Source of the DNA: Dendrophyllia cribrosa
Lineage: Eukaryota; Cnidaria; Anthozoa; Scleractinia; Dendrophylliidae
Reading direction: 5' to 3'
Length of the DNA stretch: 64,000 nt
Assembly: GCA_024195265.1 (NCBI GenBank)
Contig: JAJLRJ010000013.1
Span: 15,577,162-15,641,161 of the forward strand
In this document: positions 51,653 to 64,000 of the stretch, piece after piece
Position numbering within the stretch: position 1 is the stretch's first letter
Layout of the letters: every line of letters begins with the position of its first letter
Notes under the pieces: model-generated
What the model was told of the DNA's origin: nothing
Database searches by the model: none
The model's input: only the letters and a program-made list of their open reading frames with translations
Translations under genes and position numbers: made by a program

Positions 51653-54600
51653 ATTAGGACGCACGCATTTTGGTTTCAGATAAATTTCACGATTCACACT
51701 GCCTCTCCCGCAAACAAAGGAAAGTTTGATTTTAAGCTAAACTGTAATCCACTTCAATCCTTGCAATCCTGCGCTTTATCTCCAAACTGCTACTTTTGTT
51801 TTGTACTATAGGATCTTTTTATCCAACTAAGTTTTATATTTTGTGCCATTTGGCGATATAACGTGGAAATAAGCTAAGCGACATTTTGCCATTTCGGCGG
51901 ACAGTGTCATCAGTATGCATTTACGAAGAGTATTCACGAAGTGCGACGGCTAACACGGAAAATGCCCGATATATTTACGAACAGGCTCCGTAATTTTTCT
52001 CCTAGGAGCCAACAAATTTCTCATAAGTTATGACAAACAAACAATTTATTTTTCCATGTTACAAACATGAACTAAGGAAATACAACGAAGCAAAGCAGCC
52101 CTAAATAGACTGAGCCGTTAGGACGCACGCATTTTGGTTTCAGATAAATGTCACGATTGACACTGCCTTTGCCTCAAACAAAAGGAAATTTTGATTTCAA
52201 GCTAAACTGTAATCCACTTCAATCCTTGCAATCCTACGCTTTATCTCCAAACTACTACTTTTGTTTTGTACTATAGGATCTTAATATCCAACTAAGTTGT
52301 ATATTTTGTGCCATTTGGCGATATAACGTGGATTTAAGCTGAGCGGCATTTTGCCATTTCGGCAGGACAGTGTCATCATTATGCATTTGCGAAGAGTTTT
52401 CACGGAGTGCGACGGCTAAAACCGAAAATGACTGAAATATTGACGAAGAGACTCCGTAATTATCATCCTAGAATCTAACAAATGTCTCATAAGTTATGAC
52501 AAACAAACAATTTATTTTTCCATCTTACAGACACTAACTAATCAAATGCAACGAAGTAAAGCAACTCAAAATAGACTGAGCCGTTATAACGCACGCATTT
52601 TGGTTTTAGATAAAGGTCACGATTGACACTGCCCCTCCAGCAAACAAAGGCAACTTGTATTTCAAGCTAAACTGTAATCCACTTCAATCCTTGCAATCCT
52701 GCGCTTTATCTCCAAACTGGTACTTTTTTTTTGTATTATATGATCTTTTTATTCAACTAAGTTGTATACTTTGTGCCATTTGGCGATATGACGTGGAAAT
52801 AAGCTAAGCGACATTTTGCCATTTCGGCGGGACAGTGTCATCAGTATGCATTTACGAAGAGTATTCACGAAGTGCGACGGCTAACACGGAAAATGCCCGA
52901 TATATTTACGAACAGGCTCCGCAATTTTCCCCCTAGGAGCCAACAAATTTCTCATAAGTTACGACAAACAAGCAATTTATTTTTCCATGTTACAAACATA
53001 AACTAAGCAAATACAACGACGCAAAGCAGGTCAAAATAGACTGAGCCGTTAGGACGCACGCATTTTGGTTTCAGATAAATTTCACGATTGACACTGCCTC
53101 TCCCGCAAACAAAGGCAATTTTGATTTCAAGCCAAACTGTAATCCACTTCAATCCTTTCAATCCTGCACTTTATCTCCAAACTACTCACTTTTGTTTTGT
53201 ACTATAAGATCCTTTTATCCAACTAAGTTGTATAATTTGTGCCATTTGACGATATAACGTGGATTTAAGCTGAGCGACATTTTGCCATTTCTTCGGGAAA
53301 GTGTCATTAGTATGCATTTACGAAGAGTATTCACGAAGTGCGACGGCTAAAACCGAAAATGCCCGAAATATTTACGAAGAGGCTCCGTAATTTTTCCCTA
53401 AGGAGCCAACAAAATTCTCATAAGTTACGACAAACAAACAATTTATTTTTCCATCTTACAGACACTAACTAATCAAATGCAACGAAGTAAAGCATCTCAA
53501 AATAGACTGATCCGTTATAACGCACGCATTTTGGTTTCAGATAAAGGTCACGATTGACACTGCCCCTCCAGCAAACAAAGGCAACTTGTATTTCAAGCTA
53601 AACTGTAATCCACTTCAATCCTTGCAATCCTGTGCTTTATCTCCAAAGTAATACTTTTGTTTTGTACTATAAGATCCTTTTATCCAACTTAGTTGTATAT
53701 TTTGTGCCAGTTGACGATATAACGTGGATTTCAGCTGAGAGACATTTTGCCATTTCGGCGGGACAGTCATCAGTATGCATTTACGAAGAGTATTCACGAA
53801 GTGCGACGGATAAAACCGAAAATGCCCGAAATATTGACGAACAGGCTCCGTAATTTTTCTCTTTGGAACCAACAAATGTCTCATAAGTTATTACAAACAA
53901 TCAATTTATTTTTCCATCTTACAAACATTAACTAAGCAAATGCAACGAAGTAAAGCAGCTCAAAATAGACTGAGCCGTTAGGAAGCACGCATTTTGATTT
54001 CAGATAATTGTCAAAATTGACACTGCCTCTCCCGTAAACAAAGGCAACCTTGATTTCAAGCTAAACTGTAATCCACTTCAATCCTTGCAATCCTGCGCTT
54101 TATCTCCAAACTACTACTTTTGTGTTGTACTATAAGATCCTTTTATCCAACTAAGTTGTATATTTTGTGCCATTTGACGATATAACGTGGATTAAGCTGT
54201 GCGACATTTTGCCATTTCGGAGGGAAAGTGTCATTAGTATGCATTTACGAAGAGTATTCACGAAGTGTGACGGCTAAAATCGAAAATGTCCGAAATATTG
54301 ACGAACAGGCTCCGTAATTTTTCTCATAGGAGCCAACAAATGTCTCATAAGTTATTACAAACAATCAATTTATTTTTCCATCTTAAAAACATTAACTAAG
54401 CAAATGCAATGAAGTAAAGCAGCTCAAAATAGACTGAGCCGTTAGGACGCACGCATTTTGATTTCAGATAAATTTCACGATTGACACTGCTTCTCCCGCA
54501 AACAAAAGAAAATTTTGATTTCAAGCTAAACTGTAATCCACTTCAATCCTTGCAATCCTGCGCTTTATCGCCAAACTGCTACTTTTGTTTTGTACTATAG

Positions 54601-54785
54601 GATCTTTTTATCCAACTAAGTTGTATATTTTGTGCCATTTCGCGATATAACGTGGAAATAAACTAAGCGACAATTTGCCGTTTCGGCGGGACAGTGTCAT
54701 CAGTATGAATTTACGAAGAGTATTCACGAAGTGCGACGGCAAAAACCGAAAATGCCCGAAATATTGACGAACAAGCACCGTTATT
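51653..54785. repeat. sat3 array, part 2
   Basis: About seven units continuing the array after the hAT. The stretch 52230-53030 is nearly the same as 47010-47820, including an unusual GTATTATATGATCTTTTTAT variant, so a block of three units (about 1.39 kb without the hAT) was duplicated. Confidence 0.95.
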
Positions 54786-55500
54786 TTGATCTCGTTAATG
54801 CGCATGCGCATAAACGAGATTTACGAATGAATACAAAAAGGGACAAAAGTTGTTAACAAAAGGCCATTGTTAACTTTTGTCCGGGGGGGTTACTTCTTTC
54901 TTCTTTATAGAAGCTATTAGGGTATTGAGGATAAGGTTGGTTAATCCGGCTAGGATTTCAAGACGGGCGTCACATACCGCCACTAAAATTTTTGAGGAGC
55001 ACCCCCGGACCTATTGTTAATTTCCCTAGGGTATTGAGATGTCAGAACTTGTCATGAACTTGTCATATCTCACATTACGTCACCGCAAAGGTATTAAAGT
55101 TCTTATTAAGTTTCGATATCTCACGTTACCTATCGAGAAATATCAATGTTTCAAATTTTCAATCATTTGTCGTAAGCCATTAAAGCTGCTTTAGAAGGGT
55201 AAAAATAGGTCAAATGCGTTTCCTTGGGAAACGCAGTGTGAGAATTTCACGGTGTATTTTTACGAATGGAGACGTTTTAAGGAAGTTAAAAGTTTGTGTT
55301 TTACTGATGAGCGATATGGCAGAGCAAAATAGCATGAATATTGGGTTTGTTCTATTTTGGAATACTGAATCATTGCTATTACGGTCTGATTATGCAATAC
55401 TATGGAAAAGACGTCATAGTTTTGGTGATTTAGGTACCGTGCACAAGCAAATTTTTGCGGAAGGAAAATTTTGCGGATTGCCCGACTAAATTTGTTTTGC
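54786..55500. repeat. dispersed repeat copy 2
   Basis: Starts with palindrome-like GATCTCGTTAATGCGCATGC...AACGAGAT. It is the inverse of 28390-28918 and, further in (about 55345-55430), of 11225-11300. It interrupts a sat3 unit. A reading frame with FVLFWNTESLLLRSDYAILW is conserved between copies but may be chance. Confidence 0.7.
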
Positions 55501-55734
55501 GGGAGGAAATTTTTGCGGGTCGAGACAGCTAAAATTTCTGCTAGGAGGAAATGTTTGCGGATTTCTGGTCAAGTATAAATGAAATCCAAGGCATCGGTAT
55601 TAAACTGCAATTTTACTTCCTGACCGGAGGTTTCTATAGGTTCACTGTTAAAAAGTTCCTGATAAGCCGATATACATCATTAAAACAAGTAATTTTTTTC
55701 TGGGGGAGTATATTTCTGCGGTGGAAAATTTAAT
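55501..55734. other. unassigned AT-rich sequence
   Basis: Contains repeated GGAGGAAATTTTTGCGG-like strings at its left edge. No gene or known repeat recognised. Confidence 0.3.
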
Positions 55735-56120
55735 ACAAAATAAAATAATACTGAATAATAATGCAACAACGGACAACCTTGTCGAACTCCCCGTTCGAGC
55801 GAAAAGGCCGACGAGAGCCATCCATTGTTTATAACGTGTAAACAATGTTTACCCAGCGCTGGAAATTTTGGCCGAAATTAAAGCGCTCTAAAACGGGTTG
55901 CAAAAAGCCAAGAATAACCCGGTCGAAAGCCTTTTCCTGATCCAGGCTAATAACAGCGGCCGAAAGCTGTTTATGGTTTACATAGTCGATTGTATCCCAG
56001 ATCAGAAATAGGTTTTCAAAACTACTGCGGTCAGGAATCCGGCATGTTTGATCTTCGCTTAAATAAGCGGTTTAACCTTACGTAGTCGGTTGGCTAGTAC
56101 TTTAGTACAAATTTTATAAT
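55735..56120 (-). pseudogene. LINE reverse transcriptase fragment (Tx1/L1-like)
   Basis: On the minus strand, conceptual translation in shifting frames gives RT signatures in the right order: LNTDYKICTKVLANRLRKV near 56115, then ENLFLIWDTIDY near 56010, then motif A SLDQEKAFDRV near 55945, then FNFGQNFQRWVNIVYT near 55870. Several stops and frameshifts are present. This is the core of a non-LTR retrotransposon reverse transcriptase, palm start only. It is not related to the ORF1 at 38.5 kb as far as can be judged. Confidence 0.75.
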
Positions 56121-56129
56121 CTGTGTTTA

Positions 56130-59100
56130 ACGATATAATGTGGATTTAAGCTGAGCGCCATTTTTGCCATTTCGGCGGGACAGTATCATCAGTATGCATT
56201 TACGAAGAGTATTCACGAAGTGCGATGGATAAAACCGAAAATGCCCGAAATATTGACGAACAGGCTCCGTAATGTTTCCCCTTGGAGCCAACAAATGTCT
56301 CATAAGTTATAACAAACAATCAATTTATTTTTCCATCTTACAAACATTAACTAAGCAAATGCAACGAAGTAAAGCAGCTCAAAATAGACTGATCCTTTAG
56401 AAAGCACGCATTTCGGTTTCAGATAATTGTCACAATTGACACTGCCCCTCCCGCAAAGAAAGGCAACTTTGATTTCAAGCTTAACTGTAATCCACTTCAA
56501 TCCTTGCAATCCTGCGCTTTATCTGCAAACTACTACTTTTGTTTTGCACCATAAGATCCTTTTATCCAACTAAGTTGTATATTTTGTGCCATTTGACGAA
56601 ATAATGTGGATTTAAGCTGAGTGACATTTTGCCATTTCGGCGGGACAGTGTCATCAGTATGCATTTACGATGAGTATTCACGAAGTGCGACGGATGAAAC
56701 CGAAAATGCCCGAAATATTGACGAACAGGCTCCGTAATTTTTCTCCTAGGAGCCAACAAATTTCTCATAAGTTATGACATACAAACAATTTATTTTTCCA
56801 TGTTGCAAACATTAACTAAGCAAATAAAACGAAGCAAAGCAGCTCAAAATAGACTGAGCCGTTAGGAAGCACGCATTTTGGTTTCAGATAAATGTCACAA
56901 TTGACACTGCCTCTCCCGCAAACAAATGCAACTTTGATTTCAAGCTAAACTGTAATCCACTTCAATCCTTGCAATCCTGCGCTTTATCTCCAAACTACTA
57001 CTTTTGTTTTGTACTATAAGATCCTTTTATCCAACAAAGTTGTATATTTTGTGCCATTTGACGATATAATGTGGATTTAAGCTGAGCGCCATTTTTGCCA
57101 TTTCGGCGGGACAGTATCATCAGTATGCATTTACGAAGAGTATTCACGAAGTGCGATGGATAAAACCGAAAATGCCCGAAATATTGACGAACAGGCTCCG
57201 TAATTTTTCTCCTAGGAGCCAACAAATATCTCATAAGTTATGACATACAAACAATTTATTTTTCCATGTTGCCAACATTAACTAAGCCAATACAACGAAA
57301 CAAAGCAGCTCAAAATAGACTGAGCCGTTAGGACGCACGCATTTTGATTTCAGATAAATGTCACAATTGACACTGCTTCTCCTGCAAACAAAGGCAACTT
57401 TGATTTCAAGCTAATCTGTAATCCACTTTAATCCATGCAATCCTGCGCTTTATCTCCAAACTACTACTTTTGTTTTGTACTATAAGATCCTTTTATCCAA
57501 CTAAGTTGTATATTTTGTGCCATTTGCCGATATAACGTGGATTTAAGCTGAGCGACATTTTTAAATTTCGGCAGGACAGTGTCATCAGTATGCATTTACG
57601 AAGAGTATTCACGAAGTGCGACGGCTAAAACCGAAAATGTCCGAAATATTGACGAACAGGCTCCGTAATTTTTCTCATACGAGCCAACAAATGTCTCATA
57701 AGTTATTACAAACAATGAATTTATTTTTCTATCTTACAAACATTAACTAAGCAATTGCAACGAAGTAAAGAAGCTTAAAATAGACTGAGCCCTTAGGAAG
57801 CACGCATTATGGTTTCAGATAAATGTCAAAATTGACACTGCTTCTCTCGAAAACAAAGGCAACTTTGATTTCAAGCTAATCTGTAATCCACTTTAATCCA
57901 TGCAACCCTGCGCTTTATCTCCAAACTACCACTTTTGTTTTGTACTATAGGATCCTTTTATCCAACTAAGTTGTATATTTTGTGCCATTTGGCGATATAA
58001 CGTGGAAAAAAAAGCGACATTTTTCCATTTCGGCCTCACAGTCTCATCAGTATGCATTTACGAAGAGTATTTACGAAGTGCGACGGCTAACACGGAAAAT
58101 GCCCGATATCATCCTCGGTGTAAGAACCTGTGAAACTCACGAGTGACGTAAAACAAAGAAAACAAAAGGCATAAAACAATAGAGTCAACTGGGCATCCTA
58201 TACTACAAAACTACTACTTTTGGTTTGTACTGTAAAATATAATGTGGATTTAAGCTGAGCGCCATTTTTGCCATTTCGGCGGGACAGTATCATCAGTATG
58301 CATTTACGAAGAGTATTCACGAAGTGCGATGGATAAAACCGAAAATGCCCGAAATATTGACGAACAGGCTCCGTAATTTTTCTCCTAGGAGCCAACAAAT
58401 ATCTCATAAGTTATGACATACAAACAATTTATTTTTCCATGTTGCCAACATTAACTAAGCCAATACAACGAAACAAAGCAGCTCAAAATAGACTGAGCCG
58501 TTAGGACGCACGCATTTTGATTTCAGATAAATGTCACAATTGACACTGCTTCTCCTGCAAACAAAGGCAACTTTGATTTCAAGCTAATCTGTAATCCACT
58601 TTAATCCATGCAATCCTGCGCTTTATCTCCAAACTACTACTTTTGTTTTGTACTATAAGATTCTTTTATCCAACTAAGTTGTATATTTTGTGCCATTTGC
58701 CGATATAACGTGGATTTAAGCTCAGCGACATTTTTAAATTTCGGCAGGACAGTGTCATCAGTATGCATTTACGAAGAGTATTCACGAAGTGCGACGGCTA
58801 AAACCGAAAATGTCCGAAATATTGACGAACAGGCTCCGTAATTTTTCTCATACGAGCCAACAAATGTCTCATAAGTTATTACAAACAATGATTTTTTTTT
58901 TTCTATCTTACAAACATTAACTAAGCAATTGCAACGAAGTAAAGAAGCTTAAAATAGACTGAACCCTTAGGAAGCACGCATTTCGGTTTCAGATAAATGT
59001 CAAAATTGACACTGCTTCTCCCGCAAACAAAGGCAACTTTGATTTCAAGCTAATCTGTAATCCACTTTAATCCATGCAACCCTGCGCTTTATCTCCAAAC

Positions 59101-62100
59101 TACCACTTTTGTTATGTAGTATAGGATCCTTTCATCCTATACTACAAAACTACTACTTTTGGTTTGTACTGTGAGATCCTTTTATCCAACGAAGTTGTAT
59201 ATTTTGTGCCATTTGACGATATAATGTGGATTTAAGCTGAGCGCCATTTTTGCCATTTCGGCGGGACAGTATCATCAGTATGCATTTACGAAGAGTATTC
59301 ACGAAGTGCGATGGATAAAACCGAAAATGCCCGAAATATTGACGAACAGGCTCCGTAATTTTTCCCCTTGGAGCCAACAAATGTCTCATAAGTTATAACA
59401 AACAATCATTTTATTTTTCCATCTTACAAACATTAACTAAGCAAATGCAACGAAGTAAAGCAGCTCAAAATAGACTGATCCTTTAGAAAGCACGCATTTC
59501 GGTTTCAGATAATTGTCACAATTGACACTGCCTCTCCCGCAAAGAAAGGCAACTTTGATTTCAAGCTTAACTGTAATCCACTTCAATCCTTGCAATCCTG
59601 CGCTTTATCTGCAAACTACTACTTTTGTTTTGCACTATAAGATCCTTTTATCCAACTAAGTTGTATATTTTGTGCCATTTGACGAAATAATGTGGATTTA
59701 AGCTGAGCGACATTTTGCCATTTCGGCGGGACAGTGTCATCAGTATGCATTTACGATGAGTATTCACGAAGTGCGACGGATGAAACCGAAAATGCCCGAA
59801 ATATTGACGAACAGGCTCCGTAATTTTTCTCCTAGGAGCCAACAAATTTCTCATAAGTTATGACATACAAACAATTTATTTTTCCATGTTGCAAACATTA
59901 ACTAAGCAAATAAAACGAAGCAAAGCAGCTCAAAATAGACTGAGCCGTTAGGAAGCACGCATTTTGGTTTCAGATAAATGTCACAATTGACACTGCCTCT
60001 CCCGCAAACAAATGCAACTTTGATTTCAAGCTAAACTGTAATCCACTTCAATCCTTGCAATCCTGCGCTTTACCTCCAAACTACTACTTTTGTTTTGTAC
60101 TATAAGATCCTTTTATCCAACAAAGTTGTATATTTTGTGCCATTTGACGATATAATGTGGATTTAAGCTGAGCGCCATTTTTGCCATTTCGGCGGGACAG
60201 TATCATCAGTATGCATTTACGAAGAGTATTCACGAAGTGCGATGGATAAAACCGAAAGTGCCCGAAATATTGACGAACAGGCTCCGTAATTTTTCTCCTA
60301 GGAGCCAACAAATATCTCATAAGTTATGACATACAAACAATTTATTTTTCCATGTTGCCAACATTAACTAAGCCAATACAACGAAACAAAGCAGCTCAAA
60401 ATAGACTGAGCCGTTAGGACGCACGCATTTTGATTTCAGATAAATGTCACAATTGACACTGCTTCTCCTGCAAACAAAGGCAACTTTGATTTCAAGCTAA
60501 TCTGTAATCCACTTTAATCCATGCAATCCTGCGCTTTATCTCCAAACTACTACTTTTGTTTTGTACTATAAGATCCTTTTATCCAACAAAGTTGTATATT
60601 TTGTGCCATTTGACGATATAATGTGGATTTAAGCTGAGCGCCATTTTTGCCATTTCGGCGGGACAGTATCATCAGTATGCATTTACGAAGAGTATTCACG
60701 AAGTGCGATGGATAAAACCGAAAATGCCCGAAATATTGACGAACAGGCTGCGTAATTTTTCTCCTAGGAGCCAACAAATATCTCATAAGTTATGACATAC
60801 AAACATTTTTTTTTTCCATGTTGCAAACATTAACTAAGCCAATACAACGAAACAAAGCAGCTCAAAATAGACTGAGCCGTTAGGACGCACGCATTTTGGT
60901 TTCAGATAAATGTCACAATTGACACTGCTTCTCCTGCAAACAAAGGCAACTTTGATTTCAAGCTAATCTGTAATCCACTTTAATCCATGCAATCCTGCGC
61001 TTTATCTCCAAACTACTAGTTTTGTTTTGTACTATAAGATTCTTTTATCCAACTAAGTTGTATATTTTGTGCCATTTGCCGATATAACGTGGATTTAAGC
61101 TGAGCGACATTTTTAAATTTCGGCAGGACAGTGTCATCATTATGCATTTACGAAGAGTATTCACGAAGTGCGACGGCTAAAACCGAAAATGTCCGAAATA
61201 TTGACGAACAGGCTCCGTAATTTTTCTCATACGAGCCAACAAATGTCTCATAAGTTATTACAAACAATGAATTTTTTTTTTCTATCTTACAAACATTAAC
61301 TAAGCAATTGCAACGAAGTAAAGAAGCTTAAAATAGACTGAACCCTTAGGAAGCACGCATTTCGGTTTCAGATAAATGTCAAAATTGACACTGCTTCTCC
61401 CGCAAACAAAGGCAACTTTGATTTCAAGCTAATCTGTAATCCACTTTAATCCATGCAACCCTGCGCTTTATCTCCAAACTACCACTTTTGTTATGTAGTA
61501 TAGGATCCTTTCATCCTATACTACAAAACTACTACTTTTGGTTTGTACTGTGAGATCCTTTTATCCAACGAAGTTGTATATTTTGTGCCATTTGACGATA
61601 TAATGTGGATTTAAGCTGAGCGCCATTTTTACCATTTCGGCGGGACAGTATCATCAGTATGCATTTACGAAGAGTATTCACGAAGTGCGATGGATAAAAC
61701 CGAAAATGCCCGAAATATTGACGAACAGGCTCCGTAATTTTTCCCCTTGGAGCCAACAAATGTCTCATAAGTTATAACAAACAATCAATTTATTTTTCCA
61801 TCTTACAAACATTAACTAAGCAAATGCAACGAAGTAAAGCAGCTCAAAATAGACTGATCCTTTAGAAAGCACGCATTTCGGTTTCAGATAATTGTCACAA
61901 TTGACACTGCCTCTCCCGCAAAGAAAGGCAACTTTGATTTCAAGCTTAACTGTAATCCACTTCAATCCTTGCAATCCTGCGCTTTATCTGCAAACTACTA
62001 CTTTTGTTTTGCACTATAAGATCCTTTTATCCAACTAAGTTGTATATTTTGTGCCATTTGACGAAATAATGTGGATTTAAGCTGAGCGACATTTTGCCAT

Positions 62101-64000
62101 TTCGGCGGGACAGTGTCATCAGTATGCATTTACGATGAGTATTCACGAAGTGCGACGGATGAAACCGAAAATGCCCGAAATATTGACGAACAGGCTCCGT
62201 AATTTTTCTCCTAGGAGCCAACAAATTTCTCATAAGTTATGACATACAAACAATTTATTTTTCCATGTTGCAAACATTAACTAAGCAAATAAAACGAAGC
62301 AAAGCAGCTCAAAATAGACTGAGCCGTTAGGAAGCACGCATTTTGGTTTCAGATAAATGTCACAATTGACACTGCCTCTCCCGCAAACAAATGCAACTTT
62401 GATTTCAAGCTAAACTGTAATCCACTTCAATCCTTGCAATCCTGCGCTTTATCTCCAAACTACTACTTTTGTTTTGTACTATAAGATCCTTTTATCCAAC
62501 AAAGTTGTATATTTTGTGCCATTTGACGATATAATGTGGATTTAAGCTGAGCGCCATTTTTGCCATTTCGGCGGGACAGTATCATCAGTATGCATTTACG
62601 AAGAGTATTCACGAAGTGCGATGGATAAAACCGAAAGTGCCCGAAATATTGACGAACAGGCTCCGTAATTTTTCTCCTAGGAGCCAACAAATATCTCATA
62701 AGTTATGACATACAAACAATTTATTTTTCCATGTTGCCAACATTAACTAAGCCAATACAACGAAACAAAGCAGCTCAAAATAGACTGAGCCGTTAGGACG
62801 CACGCATTTTGATTTCAGATAAATGTCACAATTGACACTGCTTCTCCTGCAAACAAAGGCAACTTTGATTTCAAGCTAATCTGTAATCCACTTTAATCCA
62901 TGCAATCCTGCGCTTTATCTCCAAACTACTACTTTTGTTTTGTACTATAAGATCCTTTTATCCAACTAAGTTGTATATTTTGTGCCATTTGCCGATATAA
63001 CGTGGATTTAAGCTGAGCGACATTTTTAAATTTCGGCAGGACAGTGTCATCAGTATGCATTTACGAAGAGTATTCACGAAGTGCGACGGCTAAAACCGAA
63101 AATGTCCGAAATATTGACGAACAGGCTCCGTAATTTTTCTCATACGAGCCAACAAATGTCTCATAAGTTATTACAAACAATGAATTTATTTTTCTATCTT
63201 ACAAACATTAACTAAGCAATTGCAACGAAGTAAAGAAGCTTAAAATAGACTGAGCCCTTAGGAAGCACGCATTATGGTTTCAGATAAATGTCAAAATTGA
63301 CACTGCTTCTCTCGAAAACAAAGGCAACTTTGATTTCAAGCTAATCTGTAATCCACTTTAATCTATGCAACCCTGCGCTTTATCTCCAAACTACCACTTT
63401 TGTTTTGTACTATAGGATCCTTTCATCCAACTAAGTTGTATATTTTGTGCCATTTGGCGATATAACGTGGAAAAAAAAGCGACATTTTTCCATTTCGGCC
63501 TCACAGTCTCATCAGTATGCATTTACGAAGAGTATTTACGAAGTGCGACGGCTAACACGGAAAATGCCCGATATATTTAAGAACAGGCTCCGCAATTTTT
63601 CTCTTGGGAGCCAACAAATTTCTCATAAGTTACGACAAACAAACAATTTATTTTTCCATGTTACAAATATTAACTAAGCAAATACAACGAAGCAAAGCAG
63701 CTTAAAATAGACTCAGCCGTTAGGACGCACGCATTTTGGTTTCAGAAAAATTTCACGATTGACACTGCCTCTCCCGCAAACAAAGGAAATTTTGATTTCA
63801 AGCTAATCTGTAATCCACTTTAATCCATGCAACCCTGCGCTTTATCTCCAAACTACCACTTTTGTTATGTAGTATAGGATCCTTTCATCCTATACTACAA
63901 AACTACTACTTTTGGTTTGTACTGTGAGATCCTTTTATCCAACGAAGTTGTATATTTTGTGCCATTTGACGATATAATGTGGATTTAAGCTGAGCGCCAT
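56130..64000. repeat. sat3 array with 2.38 kb higher-order repeat
   Basis: About 17 units to the window edge. Near-identical features recur 2379 bp apart (59153 and 61532; 59648 and 62027; 60084 and 62463), so five monomers form a higher-order unit. An earlier version spans 3086 bp (56562 to 59648). A 12 bp inverted repeat GTAGTATAGGAT / ATCCTATACTAC marks the junction in each (59116-59145, 61495-61524, 63869-63898). Confidence 0.95.
58109..58200. other. small non-satellite insert in sat3
   Basis: About 90 bp (CCTCGGTGTAAGAACCTGTG to GAGTCAACTGGGCATC) with no match to the surrounding unit; origin unknown. It lies at the place where the later higher-order units carry the palindromic junction. 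Confidence 0.5.

Noticed and set aside
46559..62699. Recurrent minus-strand frames of the type MRHLLAPRRKITEPVRQYFG
   Set aside because: They recur once per sat3 unit with stops and frame changes in many copies and follow DNA similarity; a by-product of the satellite, not a gene family.

Overview
This is a repeat-rich animal nuclear window, not a bacterial or free viral genome. Spliced-gene architecture, LINE and hAT remnants, a Penelope-type terminal motif and kilobases of satellite DNA point to an invertebrate; the style of the Maverick/Polinton element suggests a cnidarian such as a coral or other anthozoan (inference, no search was possible).

Layout: (1) 1-3.5 kb holds a possible recombinase-like exon on the minus strand and a multi-exon RING-finger gene with tandemly duplicated acidic exons. 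(2) 3.5-6.1 kb is relic satellite: two diverged copies of a ~466 bp satellite (sat3) carrying a small TA-flanked MITE, then a 137 bp satellite (sat1) and a 23 bp satellite (sat2). (3) 6.1-28.9 kb is a nest of insertions in a sat1 monomer: dispersed repeat sequence, a 2.3 kb terminal-inverted-repeat element (7539-9843) and the main object of interest, a 16.7 kb Polinton/Maverick (11368-28064). (4) 28.9-43.9 kb is sat1/sat2 in composite higher-order units, interrupted by a Penelope-like fragment, an inversion and a LINE ORF1 fragment. (5) 43.9-64 kb is sat3, interrupted by a 3.8 kb non-autonomous hAT (47822-51644) and by a dispersed repeat plus a LINE reverse-transcriptase fragment (54.8-56.1 kb).

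The Polinton carries a small zinc-binding ORF, a CCHC zinc-finger protein, a YqaJ-type exonuclease, a Zn-ribbon protein resembling poxvirus-type late transcription factor VLTF3, a coiled-coil/membrane protein, a putative penton-like minor capsid protein, a large unidentified conserved protein, an acidic minus-strand protein, a double-jelly-roll-type major capsid protein, an A32/FtsK-type packaging ATPase, eight small proteins (several with membrane segments), an rve integrase, and a protein-primed DNA polymerase B with extra N-terminal domains (OTU-like, zinc finger, Vsr-like nuclease). No adenovirus-type protease was recognised. The copy is recently inactivated: in-frame stops in the exonuclease, polymerase and capsid genes, frameshifts in the capsid, minor capsid, ATPase and one membrane gene, one lost start codon, one LINE-tail insertion and one deletion joining two convergent genes.

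The most striking signal is a two-class promoter code inside the Polinton. All five genes of the replication/regulation class have CCAATTGAARAAA about 18-35 bp upstream of the ATG, two of these copies lying inside the terminal repeats. Virtually all structural/membrane genes have CATATRTATAC or a close variant within about 25 bp of the ATG. Together with the VLTF3-like protein this suggests a virus-like early/late programme. A cluster of seven copies of a 12-mer in both orientations (14293-14474) and hairpin-forming terminal repeats are further candidate cis elements.
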